Of a stretch of 64,000 nt of DNA, positions 16,761-24,859 are shown piece after piece (within the stretch, counting starts at the first letter, position 1; each line of letters opens with the position of its first letter). The DNA comes from SIG307 sp045596385 (GTDB lineage Bacteria; Bacillota; Clostridia; Lachnospirales; Lachnospiraceae), in assembly GCA_045596385.1 (NCBI GenBank), contig JAZOCC010000021.1:62001-126000 (forward strand). The letters run 5' to 3'. The notes below the pieces were generated by a model. The model was not told where the DNA came from. It saw only the letters and a list, made by a program, of their open reading frames with translations, and ran no database searches. A program made the position numbers and the translations under genes.

Positions 16761-17123
16761 ATGAAGCTAAGAAATATTTTGATTGTCGTGAAAGATATTG
16801 AAAAATCAAAACAGTTTTATCATGACCTGTTCGGTATGGATATGATACTGGACAATGAAGGGAATATGATTTTAACGGAAGGTCTGGTTCTTCAGGATGA
16901 AAAAATCTGGAGTGGATTTTTACGGAAAGAGATTGTTCCGAAAAGCAATTCCTGTGAGTTGTATTTTGAGGAACCGAATATCGATGGATTTGTAGAAAAG
17001 CTGGAACGATTGTATCCGTCGGTGGAATACGTCAATCGGCTTATGACCCATGCCTGGGGGCAAAAGGTAGTCCGTTTTTATGATTTGGACGGCAATCTGA
17101 TTGAAGTGGGAACGCCGATGTAA
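16761..17123 (+). CDS. VOC-superfamily (glyoxalase/bleomycin-resistance-like) protein
   Basis: The 120-residue single VOC module runs LRNILIVVKDIEKSKQFYHDLFGMDMILDNEGNMIL, ending VVRFYDLDGNLIEVGTPM. The terminal Glu of the metal-binding set is present (NLIEVG), but the usual N-terminal His is replaced (NILIVV), so the metal site may be incomplete. ATG 16761 is favoured over GTG 16755 because AAGGTG sits at normal spacing. Substrate unknown. Confidence 0.85.
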   Translation: MKLRNILIVVKDIEKSKQFYHDLFGMDMILDNEGNMILTEGLVLQDEKIWSGFLRKEIVPKSNSCELYFEEPNIDGFVEKLERLYPSVEYVNRLMTHAWGQKVVRFYDLDGNLIEVGTPM

Positions 17124-17211
17124 TGGGGCGAGTTGGAGGGGGTTAACTGTTCGATAAAGTTGAAGTTGACTGAGTAGTGGAAATATATTTACAAGACAAA
17201 AGGGGAGTACC

Positions 17212-17568
17212 GTGGAAAAGAAAATATACGAAATACTAGGAATTAAGCTTTACAGAAAGTTTGTTTTGTTCTGTAAGTCGAAGTTTAATAAGCTTACCAA
17301 AACCGAAGATAATGATAATTATTTTTTAAGAGGTTATTCTAAGGAAAATATTATCTTTTTAAAGGAACAGTTTAAGAAAAATTTTAATATTCATTTTTTT
17401 GGAACAATTGTAGGGCTCTTTTTATTGATAGTATTCTTGTTAGAAGCTCCAATAAGCATGCTTAAGGTAGGACTTGCTATTTTTGTGTTTCTACTGAATG
17501 GGTATAGCTGCATGTTGCAGAGATATAATCTGCTAAAAGTTAATAGAATCATTAATACGTATTTTTAG
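17212..17568 (+). CDS. Small two-helix membrane protein
   Basis: The 118-residue protein starts at GTG (GGGGAG upstream). A basic, Asn-rich cytoplasmic N-terminus of about 60 residues precedes two adjacent hydrophobic helices (about 62-82 and 86-103). It is strongly AT-rich compared with housekeeping genes in the window. I recognise no family. Confidence 0.5.
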   Translation: MEKKIYEILGIKLYRKFVLFCKSKFNKLTKTEDNDNYFLRGYSKENIIFLKEQFKKNFNIHFFGTIVGLFLLIVFLLEAPISMLKVGLAIFVFLLNGYSCMLQRYNLLKVNRIINTYF

Positions 17569-17700
17569 TGGAAATCATATAAGGGAAGTTTTGCATTGCA
17601 TTGGATTCGAAAAGAGTGAGGAAATTTTCTGGCTTCTGCTGAGTTTGAAAGCACGCATGAATTTGTTGAAGAGATAGAAAAGAAAGGCGTATACAAATGA
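17569..17700 (+). pseudogene. Probable remnant of a lost gene
   Basis: The frame starting at 17569 reads protein-like sequence on both sides of a single TGA (GSFALHWIRKE, stop, then FLASAEFESTHEFVEEIEKKGVYK). It ends in a TGA that overlaps the ATG of the next gene as ATGA. Such coupling is normally between two real genes, so this looks like the decayed 3' end of a former neighbour. The family is not recognised. Confidence 0.35.
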
Positions 17701-18056
17701 AAAGACTTACCTCAAAGCAGCTAAGAATCATTCGAATTTTGATAGTAGTTATTGGAATTCTTATCAGTTTTTGTATTTGGTTATTTTGGTCAGATGTAAT
17801 AAATAACAATGCTCTTTATCATGTGGGAAATGGAAAATATGGCTCAAAGATAGGAGCGTTATTAATAGTAGTGATACCACTGTTTGGTTTAATTCCTTGC
17901 CGTACGGATGAAGAAATCCATTCTGAAGACTCAATGGAACGGGCTGAATTGCAGGAAAAGATTGACAAGAGGGCAGAAGAAATTCAGCTTTATGTTGCAT
18001 TGTTTTGTAGTATGATGGCATGCCTTGTTATGCTTGGTGGGCTTTTTCTTTGCTAG
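17697..18056 (+). CDS. Small membrane protein, three helices
   Basis: The 119-residue protein has hydrophobic segments at about 10-30, 50-68 and 96-118. A charged loop (RTDEEIHSEDSMERAELQEKIDKRAEEIQ) lies before the last. It overlaps the preceding remnant by ATGA. No family is recognised. Base composition is AT-rich like its neighbours, suggesting this stretch has a different history from the flanking xylan and queA regions. Confidence 0.5.
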   Translation: MKRLTSKQLRIIRILIVVIGILISFCIWLFWSDVINNNALYHVGNGKYGSKIGALLIVVIPLFGLIPCRTDEEIHSEDSMERAELQEKIDKRAEEIQLYVALFCSMMACLVMLGGLFLC

Positions 18057-18213
18057 TATATTAAGTAGTGGCAGTGCAATGTTTGTTGAATAAAATGATA
18101 TGTCATTACAAATACAAATCCCAATTTGTCGAACACATAAAACTTTCAGACTTTATGGAGAAACAACGTTTTTGAAATGTAAAATAGAGTTATATTATAC
18201 AGGAGGATTTATT

Positions 18214-18480
18214 ATGACCAAAGACCAATGGACAGAAATGACAGAATACATGAAGGAGGAACCAACCGTAGTAACGGACTACTTGGAGACCGTGTACGAC
18301 GATATGCCGGAAAGTGATATTTTCGGCTTTTATGAAGCGGTGTTCGGGGACAAGCCGGCAGAGGAGGACAAGGAAGCGGTGTTTGAGGAACTTCTTTCCG
18401 AGCTGTACGAGCTGACGGAGGAGCGTCCGAAAGAGTTCTTTGCAGTGATGCAGAGGGTAAAGAAAGCTATCGTAAGATAG
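18214..18480 (+). CDS. Small acidic hypothetical protein
   Basis: ATG 18214 follows AGGAGG by seven bases. The open frame extends further upstream but without a ribosome-binding site. The 88-residue, highly acidic soluble protein (MTKDQWTEMTEYMKEEP...) ends in a short basic tail RVKKAIVR. No known motif. The next gene starts 66 bases later. Confidence 0.65.
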   Translation: MTKDQWTEMTEYMKEEPTVVTDYLETVYDDMPESDIFGFYEAVFGDKPAEEDKEAVFEELLSELYELTEERPKEFFAVMQRVKKAIVR

Positions 18481-18546
18481 ACTTTGAGTCGGGCATGGGA
18501 CAAGTTGCCCGGAAAGAAATGTCAAAAAGAAATCGGAGGAAGACAA

Positions 18547-19086
18547 ATGAAATGGATGGTGGCGTCGGACATTCACGGGTCTGCGTATTATTGTGAAAAA
18601 ATGCTTGCCGCGTACCGGGAGGCAGGGGCGGAGAAGCTTGTAATTTTGGGTGATATATTATATCACGGGCCGAGAAATGACCTGCCGAAGGATTATGCGC
18701 CGAAGAAGGTGATTGCCATGCTTAATGAGGTGGCGGACGAGCTTTTGTGCGTACGGGGCAACTGCGAGGCGGAAGTGGACCAGATGGTGCTTGACTTTCC
18801 GGTAATGGCGGAGTATGCGGTGTTCTACATAGGTGATACTATGTATTTTGCGACCCACGGACACAAGTTCAATAAGGACAATCCGCCGTGCTTAAAGGAA
18901 GGCGATGTGCTGTTGCACGGGCATACCCATGTGGTGGCAGACGAGCTCTGTAAGGCAATAGGACCGAAGGGAGAGTACACTTACCGTTACATCAATCCGG
19001 GTTCTGTGTCCATTCCAAAGGAAAACACCGGACACGGTTATGTGATTCTGACGGAGGATGGGGTGGAATTCAGAGTGCTGGAGTAA
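18547..19086 (+). CDS. YfcE/MJ0936-type metallophosphoesterase
   Basis: The 179-residue protein holds the full calcineurin-like metal ligand set: SDIHG, GDILYHGPRNDLP, RGNCE, THGHKF and HGHTH. Relatives are Mn/Ni-dependent cytoplasmic phosphodiesterases tested on artificial substrates; the natural substrate is unclear. ATG 18547 is chosen because GGAGGAAG lies just before it. The gene stands before the GH8 promoter and is not obviously linked to xylan use. Confidence 0.92.
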   Translation: MKWMVASDIHGSAYYCEKMLAAYREAGAEKLVILGDILYHGPRNDLPKDYAPKKVIAMLNEVADELLCVRGNCEAEVDQMVLDFPVMAEYAVFYIGDTMYFATHGHKFNKDNPPCLKEGDVLLHGHTHVVADELCKAIGPKGEYTYRYINPGSVSIPKENTGHGYVILTEDGVEFRVLE

Positions 19087-19197
19087 CAGTAAATCGAAGC
19101 CTGCAGTGACGGTAGAGGCAACGGAATCCGGAAGTTCATATTTGCATGGAAAATCAGAACTATTATATGTAATTTGCTGGCAATAAGGTTGAAAATG

Positions 19198-19206
19198 TGA
19201 TAAAAT
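19198..19206 (+). promoter_or_regulatory. Extended -10 promoter of the GH8 gene
   Basis: TGA directly precedes TAAAAT, an extended -10 about 32 bases before the start. No convincing -35 is present at 16-18 bases, which would suit activator dependence. Confidence 0.45.
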
Positions 19207-19237
19207 AGAGGAAATAACGATAAGGAGGAGTGTTCTT

Positions 19238-20392
19238 ATGGCAGGAGCAGTAGCAACGGGAACGTATCGCAATGTGTTTGCGGAGTGCGGTATTCCGCAG
19301 GAGGAAATCGATAAGAGAGTCGAAGAGACCTTTCAGACCATGTTTCATGGTAGCGAAGAGGAGCGTATTTTTCATGAAGTAGGCGATGACATGGGGTACA
19401 TGGAGGACACCGGCAACCATGACGCCCGGACCGAGGGTATGTCCTACGGTATGATGATGTGTGTGCAGCTGGATAAGAAGGATGAGTTTGACCGTCTTTG
19501 GAAGTGGTCCAAGACCTATATGTACATGGAGGAGGGCTGGAATTCCGGCTATTTTGCGTGGTCCTGTAAGACGGACGGCACGAAGAATGCCTACGGTGCG
19601 GCTCCGGACGGCGAAGAGTTTTATGCCATGGCGCTGTTCTTTGCCTCTAAGCGTTGGGGCGATGGCGAGGGTATCTTTAACTATTCCAAGGAAGCAAGAG
19701 AGCTCCTTCACACCTGTGTACATAAGGGCGAGAACGGAGAAGAGGGTGGCCCGATGTGGGACCCTTCTAATAAGTTGATTCAGTTTGTGGTAGGTTGCGG
19801 ATATTCGGACCCGTCCTATCATTTGCCGCATTTCTATGAGTTGTTTGCGGAGTATGCAAATGAGGAGGACAGAGCGTTCTGGAAGGAAGCAGCCAAAGCC
19901 TCCAGAGAGTATTTAAAGAAGGCGTGTCATCCGGTAACAGGGCTTAATGCGGAGTATGCGGAGTACGACGGTTCCCCGAAGAGAATGACCGAGGAGCAGT
20001 GGAAGCGGTTCGGACACAGACATGACTGGTTCTACAGTGATGCTTATCGTACCATTGCCAATATCGGTTTGGACTACGAATGGTACGGCGCAGATGAAGA
20101 CCTGCGTGCGGTAGCGGATAAGCAGCAGAAGTTCTTTGCGGAGACCGTAAAGGACCAGCCGGATATGACCTACGAAATCGACGGTACGGTACTTGACCGT
20201 CCGGCACTGCATCCGGTAGGTCTTTTGGCAACCAATGCCCAGGCGTCCTTAGCTGCCAAGGGACCGTATGCAAAGGACTTCGTGATGAAATTCTGGAATA
20301 CACCGCTGCGTACCGGTGACAGACGGTATTATGATAATTGCTTATACTTGTTTGCAATGTTAGCATTGTCAGGAAAGTACAGAGCGTGGTAA
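19238..20392 (+). CDS. GH8 reducing-end xylose-releasing exo-oligoxylanase
   Basis: The 384-residue protein has no signal peptide and should be cytoplasmic. It closely follows the Bacillus halodurans Rex sequence as I recall it: HEVGDDMGYMEDTGN, RTEGMSYGMMM (general acid Glu66), GYFAWSC, SDPSYHLPHFYELF, FYSDAYR (base Asp268) and NTPLRTGDRRYYDNCLYLFAMLALSG. The Leu-His-Pro kink of Rex that caps the +1 site is conserved (ALHPVGL, His325), predicting release of xylose from the reducing end of xylo-oligomers (EC 3.2.1.156). It converges with the AraC gene and pairs functionally with the GH43 enzymes downstream. Confidence 0.95.
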   Translation: MAGAVATGTYRNVFAECGIPQEEIDKRVEETFQTMFHGSEEERIFHEVGDDMGYMEDTGNHDARTEGMSYGMMMCVQLDKKDEFDRLWKWSKTYMYMEEGWNSGYFAWSCKTDGTKNAYGAAPDGEEFYAMALFFASKRWGDGEGIFNYSKEARELLHTCVHKGENGEEGGPMWDPSNKLIQFVVGCGYSDPSYHLPHFYELFAEYANEEDRAFWKEAAKASREYLKKACHPVTGLNAEYAEYDGSPKRMTEEQWKRFGHRHDWFYSDAYRTIANIGLDYEWYGADEDLRAVADKQQKFFAETVKDQPDMTYEIDGTVLDRPALHPVGLLATNAQASLAAKGPYAKDFVMKFWNTPLRTGDRRYYDNCLYLFAMLALSGKYRAW

Positions 20393-20412
20393 AGCGGCAG
20401 AACTGTTGGGTG

Positions 20413-20674
20413 AAAATGCGCGCTCCCAATCTTGCGTAGAATAGTATATATAAAAGTTGCCCTCATGTGATAATGTTTTTGAATTTATCCGAAGGACCGC
20501 GTTTTTAGCTGAGTCGAAATCACCTCTTAGCGGTTCTAAGTCTCGAGGACTCACCCGAGAGACGTTTAGAACCGGTTAGAGGAAGTTTGACGAAGCGTTG
20601 CGCTTTGAAAAAACATATCACATGAGGGCAACTTTTTGGATAGACTCCGTTCGCAGGAGAGGGGCGCGCATTTT
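20413..20674. repeat. Large nested inverted repeat between GH8 and araC
   Basis: Three nested arms share one centre. Outer: AAAATGCGCGC (20413-20423) with GCGCGCATTTT (20664-20674). Middle: a perfect 21-base arm (20452-20472) with its complement (20616-20636). Inner: CCTCTTAGCGGTTCTAA (20523-20539) with TTAGAACCGGTTAGAGG (20566-20582). The whole could form one hairpin of about 260 bases on either strand. It holds no open frame, lies between two convergent genes, and its right edge overlaps the araC stop. It may act as a bidirectional terminator or be a MITE-like element. Confidence 0.85.
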
Positions 20675-21455
20675 ATAGGGTAACCTTTTTGCGAAAAGCG
20701 CCGGGTGTCATACCGGTGCTTTTTTTAAATTGTCTTATGAAGTGGTAGACTTCGTTATAGCCTACCTCTGTAGCTACGGCACTGACCGGAAGCTCTGTGG
20801 AGGTCAAAAGCAGTTTGGCCTGCTCTAACTTTGCATTAATTACCTCGGTCATGCAGGTGATGCCGAAGGCTTTTTTGTAGACGACCTGGAAATACGACGG
20901 GGACAGATGGGCCAGCTCTGCCAGTTCTTCCACCTTCCAAGGATGCTCCGGTGAGGAGAGGATGGCATCCCGCACCTGTAATAAATCGTAATAATGAGGT
21001 ACGGAGGTGTTGATTTGCTGGCTTTGCATCCAGACCTCCGATACCTTCACAAACAGATACCGGATCAGTAGGTCGATGGATCGGGCAGCCAGGCGGTTTT
21101 TCTCGATATGCTCCGTTTGAATCCGGCGTAAAATCTCGGAAATTGCACTATCGTCTGCATGATAAATCGGAGTGTTCAAAGGAAACATCAATTCGCTTAG
21201 AAATTGCTGCCGGTTTTCGGCGGAAAAATGTAAATAATCGTCGGTGTAATTGTTACTGTTGGAAAAATATTTGTACGGTGTATAAGAGTCGATAAGGAAC
21301 ATGCACGGTTTTGTGATAGTGTACGTTTTATCACCAAGCATTAGGGTTGTGTTCGCATGAAAACGCAAAAAAAGAAAGTCGATGATACCGTGCTTGCGCT
21401 CTTGAATGAAGTTTGGTTCCTGGGGAGAATCAAGGGCAATGAAATGGATGTACAT
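20673..21455 (-). CDS. AraC-family transcriptional regulator of the xylan locus
   Basis: The 260-residue protein has an N-terminal cupin-like sensor domain (about 1-150, including MLGDKTYTITKPCMFLIDSYTPY). A C-terminal pair of helix-turn-helix motifs (about 165-258) reads VEELAELAHLSPSYFQVVYKKAFG and VSAVATEVGYNEVYHFIRQFKKSTGMTPGAFR. It is read away from the GH43 run from a shared promoter region and probably activates that run in response to xylo-oligosaccharides; this is inference from position. GGAGGTGATT precedes the ATG. Confidence 0.93.
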   Translation of the reverse strand: MYIHFIALDSPQEPNFIQERKHGIIDFLFLRFHANTTLMLGDKTYTITKPCMFLIDSYTPYKYFSNSNNYTDDYLHFSAENRQQFLSELMFPLNTPIYHADDSAISEILRRIQTEHIEKNRLAARSIDLLIRYLFVKVSEVWMQSQQINTSVPHYYDLLQVRDAILSSPEHPWKVEELAELAHLSPSYFQVVYKKAFGITCMTEVINAKLEQAKLLLTSTELPVSAVATEVGYNEVYHFIRQFKKSTGMTPGAFRKKVTL

Positions 21456-21496
21456 AAAATCACCTCCGGGACAAAATTATAAATCAATTAATTGCA

Positions 21497-21536
21497 ATTA
21501 TACACCATTGTAAAGGATTTTACAAGATGCTAAACT
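21497..21536. promoter_or_regulatory. Overlapping divergent promoters with a shared dyad
   Basis: Plus strand: TTGTAA (21508-21513), 17 bases, TAAACT (21531-21536), toward the GH43 run. Minus strand: TTGTAA (21520-21525), 17 bases, TATAAT (21497-21502), toward araC. The two -35 boxes are the two halves of the dyad TTGTAAA-4-TTTACAA (21508-21525). A protein on the dyad, or polymerase on one promoter, would exclude the other. Confidence 0.75.
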
Positions 21537-21632
21537 TGGAGTATAAGGTGAAGTGCCGGTTGGCCCCGGAGCGGAAGGGGCAGCAGGCAACTTTACAGGA
21601 TGACGCAAGGTGCGGAAGGAAAGGAAGGCAGT

Positions 21633-23198
21633 ATGGGGCAGATAACGGGGACCAACCCGATTCTTTATACGGACTATCCTGACCCGGATGTGATTCGCGT
21701 AGGGGATACCTACTATATGGTCAGTACCACCATGCATTTTATGCCGGGCGGCGTGATTTTACGTTCCTATGATCTGATTCACTGGGAACATGTCTCCTAT
21801 GTGTATGACGTGCTGGAGGATACGCCGGGCCAGCGTCTGGCAGACGAAAAGGGTGTTTACGGGAAAGGTATGTGGGCCGCTACCATTCGTTATCACAAGA
21901 ATACATTTTATGTATGCTTTGTGGCAAACGATACTGGGAAGACCTACTTGTACACGGCAAAGGATATTACGGGACCGTGGAAAAAGAGCTGCATCGAGGG
22001 CTTTTATCATGACAGCTCCCTTCTGTTTGATGATGACGGCAGAGTATATATTGCCTACGGCAACCGGGAGATTTATATTACGGAATTAAACGAAGAACTG
22101 TCCGCACCGAAAAAGGGCGGGCTGCACCGGATGGCGGTGAAGGATACGGGAGACGTAATCCTTGGTTATGAAGGGGCACATTTTTATAAGATAAACGGAA
22201 AGTATTATCTGTTTTTTATTCACTGGCCGAGAAACGGTCTGCGGACGGAAGCGTGCTTCTGTGCGGATTCCCTTTTGGGGGAGTTTACCGGAGGAGATGT
22301 GCTTTCTTCGGATTTGGACGGAAGACACAGCGGCGTGGCCCAAGGCGGTATTGTGGATACCCCGGAGGGAGACTGGTATTCGATTCTGTTTCAGGACCAC
22401 GGTGCGGTGGGGCGGATTCCGGTTCTTGTTCCGATAACATGGGAAAACGATTTTCCGGTGTTTGGAGAAGGAGGAGTTGCGCCGAAGGCGGTGTCTGTGA
22501 ATTCGACACGTCCGGATCATGCTTACGAGCCTCTTTGGTGTGACGATGATTTCGTATACGCACCGGATAGGGACGGGAAGGTAACGCTGAAGGAGCCGTG
22601 GCAATGGAATCATATGCCGGATCATAGTTTGTGGTCCGTGACGGAGCAGCCGGGAGTCCTTCGGATTCGTTCCGGAAAGCTCAGTGGGAATCTTGTGCAT
22701 GCGGCAAACACTCTGACGCAGCGTACCATAGGCCCTAAATGCGCGGCGGAGGTAACTCTGTGCGGTAGGGAGCTTAAGGACGGAGACTATGCGGGACTTT
22801 GTACCTTGCAGGGAGACTACGGTTTTATTGCATTGACCAAAGAAGCAGGGCAGACCTATTTGGTGATGGCAGAGAAGGAAGCAACCGACCGACCGGCCGG
22901 AATGGGAAGCGTAGATACGGTACCGGCGAAAATTGTTGCGAAGGTGCCTGTGCAGAGCGATACGGTAATTCTTCGGGCAGGCTGTGATTTTTCCTTAGGG
23001 GAGGACACAGCGGAGTTTTTCTTCGCAACCGAAAGGAAGGAAGCAGAGACAGAGTTTGCAAAGCTCGGAAATACCCATAAGTTGTTCTTTAAGCTGGACC
23101 ATTTTGTGGGATGCCGGTTCGGACTGTTCTTGTTTTCCACGGAAGTTACCGGCGGTGTTGCGGAGTTTTCGGAGTTCCGATACCGGACGGAAGGGTAA
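21633..23198 (+). CDS. GH43 beta-xylosidase-like enzyme, cytoplasmic
   Basis: The ATG at 21633 follows AAGGAAGG; an in-frame ATG at 21600 has no ribosome-binding site. The 521-residue protein has an N-terminal five-bladed GH43 propeller. The base Asp17 is in YPDPDVI, the pKa-tuning Asp in HDSSLLFDDDG, and the acid Glu in LGYEGAHF. A C-terminal beta-sandwich of the GH43_C2 type (about 320-521) follows. No signal peptide is present, so it acts on imported xylo-oligosaccharides, most likely as a xylosidase; arabinosidase activity cannot be excluded. First gene of the run controlled from the divergent promoter. Confidence 0.9.
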   Translation: MGQITGTNPILYTDYPDPDVIRVGDTYYMVSTTMHFMPGGVILRSYDLIHWEHVSYVYDVLEDTPGQRLADEKGVYGKGMWAATIRYHKNTFYVCFVANDTGKTYLYTAKDITGPWKKSCIEGFYHDSSLLFDDDGRVYIAYGNREIYITELNEELSAPKKGGLHRMAVKDTGDVILGYEGAHFYKINGKYYLFFIHWPRNGLRTEACFCADSLLGEFTGGDVLSSDLDGRHSGVAQGGIVDTPEGDWYSILFQDHGAVGRIPVLVPITWENDFPVFGEGGVAPKAVSVNSTRPDHAYEPLWCDDDFVYAPDRDGKVTLKEPWQWNHMPDHSLWSVTEQPGVLRIRSGKLSGNLVHAANTLTQRTIGPKCAAEVTLCGRELKDGDYAGLCTLQGDYGFIALTKEAGQTYLVMAEKEATDRPAGMGSVDTVPAKIVAKVPVQSDTVILRAGCDFSLGEDTAEFFFATERKEAETEFAKLGNTHKLFFKLDHFVGCRFGLFLFSTEVTGGVAEFSEFRYRTEG

Positions 23199-23311
23199 CA
23201 TCGGAAAAAGTGTAACGGGAGTGATGCCGGGCAAGAAATCCATCGGCATGAATACCAATGAACGGAAAATTTTTTAGTGAAAAATATAAAATAAAAAGCG
23301 GAGGAAAAAAC

Positions 23312-24790
23312 ATGACAAATTTAGAATTGAAAGTAAAGTGGGAAAAGAAGTTCGCAGGTCTGAAGCTTGCGGATACCTTAAAGGAAATCGGTCTGGATAC
23401 GCCGGTTATGACCCAGCGTCTGGGTGCGGACCCGTATGCGATTGTGTACGAGGGCAGAGTGTATCTGTATATGACCGGTGATTTGTATGAGTATGATGAG
23501 GAAGGAAAGCTTAAGCCGAACAGCTATCAGCTTATTAACAAGTTAAACGTAATCTCTTCCGATGACCTTGTAAACTGGACCGATCACGGTACGATTTTTG
23601 CGGCGTCCGCCACCGGTGCGGCAAAGTGGGGTAACAACTCCTGGGCTCCGGCAGTGGCATACAAGGAAATCGACGGCAAGATGAAGTTTTTCGTATATTT
23701 TGCAAACAGCGGAAACGGGATCGGTGTGGTAACCTCCGACAGTCCGGTGGGACCGTTTGTTGATCCGCTTAATGCGCCGCTGATTTCCCGTCAGACTCCG
23801 AATTGCGCAACCGTATCTTGGCTCTTTGATCCGGCAGTGCTGGTGGACGACGATGGCAACGGTTACATTTACTTCGGCGGCGGTCCGGGTAAGTCTCATG
23901 CAGAGCCGGGAACCGGTCGTTGCGCAAAGCTTGGTGCGGATATGATCAGCATCGAGGGCGAAGCAGTGACCATGGATATCCCGTATTTGTTCGAGGATTC
24001 CGGTATCAATAAAATCGGTGATACTTACTATTATTCCTACTGTGTTAACTGGAATGTAGACGAAGAAGGTACGAAGAAGTTTGGCTTTAATAACGCAGAT
24101 ATTGCATACATGACCTCCAAGAATCCGTTGGGACCGTTTATCTATCAGGGTGTGGTATTGCGTAATCCGGGCTATTATTACGGCTGCTACGGTAACAATC
24201 ATCATTGTATGTTCAAGTTCAACGGAGAGTGGTATATTGCATATCATACGCAGATTTTAGAGAAGATGATGGGTATTTCCGGCGGCTACCGCAGTACCGC
24301 AATTTCAAAGGTTACGGTGGCAGAGGACGGCAGCCTGCCGACGATTCCGTGTGTAGACCGTCATTCCCTGGTACAGCAGAAGTACTTAAATCCGTACGAA
24401 AGAGTAGAAGCAGAGACCATGGCAACCATGGGCGGTCTTAACACCACCCAGGCGGATGAGGTAAGTAAGGCATGCGGTTCCGGTAACATGGAGCTTTGCG
24501 ACATTCATGACGGTTCCTGGCTGGCACTGTACGGTGTGGATTTCGGTGCCGAGGGTGCGACAAAGTTTACCGCAGCAGTAAAGGCAGCAGGCGGCGAAGG
24601 AGCGATTCAGATTCGTCTGGACAGTCCTTACGGTGAAGTTGTGGGTTATTTGGAAGTCGGCGAAGAAGCAAAGGGAACGGACTATAAGGAGATTACCGTA
24701 GAACTGTTAAAGAAGGTAACCGGTGTACATCGTCTGGTATTTGTATTCTGCGGAGAGGACTATACCGTAGACTACTGGAAGTTTCAGTAA
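23312..24790 (+). CDS. GH43 arabinofuranohydrolase-like enzyme with CBM6, cytoplasmic
   Basis: ATG 23312 has CGGAGGAAAA upstream. The 492-residue protein has a GH43 propeller (about 28-360) with Asp40 in LGADPYAI, WLFDPAVLVDDDGNGYIYFGG and FEDSGINKIGDTYYYSY. A C-terminal CBM6-like sandwich (about 368-492, YERVEAETMATMGGLNT...YTVDYWKFQ) follows. Similar proteins remove arabinose from arabinoxylan. It has no signal peptide, although the next gene is a close paralogue with one. Its CBM6 on a cytoplasmic enzyme is unusual, since such modules normally hold enzymes to insoluble polymer. Confidence 0.92.
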   Translation: MTNLELKVKWEKKFAGLKLADTLKEIGLDTPVMTQRLGADPYAIVYEGRVYLYMTGDLYEYDEEGKLKPNSYQLINKLNVISSDDLVNWTDHGTIFAASATGAAKWGNNSWAPAVAYKEIDGKMKFFVYFANSGNGIGVVTSDSPVGPFVDPLNAPLISRQTPNCATVSWLFDPAVLVDDDGNGYIYFGGGPGKSHAEPGTGRCAKLGADMISIEGEAVTMDIPYLFEDSGINKIGDTYYYSYCVNWNVDEEGTKKFGFNNADIAYMTSKNPLGPFIYQGVVLRNPGYYYGCYGNNHHCMFKFNGEWYIAYHTQILEKMMGISGGYRSTAISKVTVAEDGSLPTIPCVDRHSLVQQKYLNPYERVEAETMATMGGLNTTQADEVSKACGSGNMELCDIHDGSWLALYGVDFGAEGATKFTAAVKAAGGEGAIQIRLDSPYGEVVGYLEVGEEAKGTDYKEITVELLKKVTGVHRLVFVFCGEDYTVDYWKFQ

Positions 24791-24859
24791 AATTTTGGAT
24801 GGAAAGGGCTGATGAAGTTTGACAAATGCCCTTGAAATAAGATAATATGGAGAAGAAAA

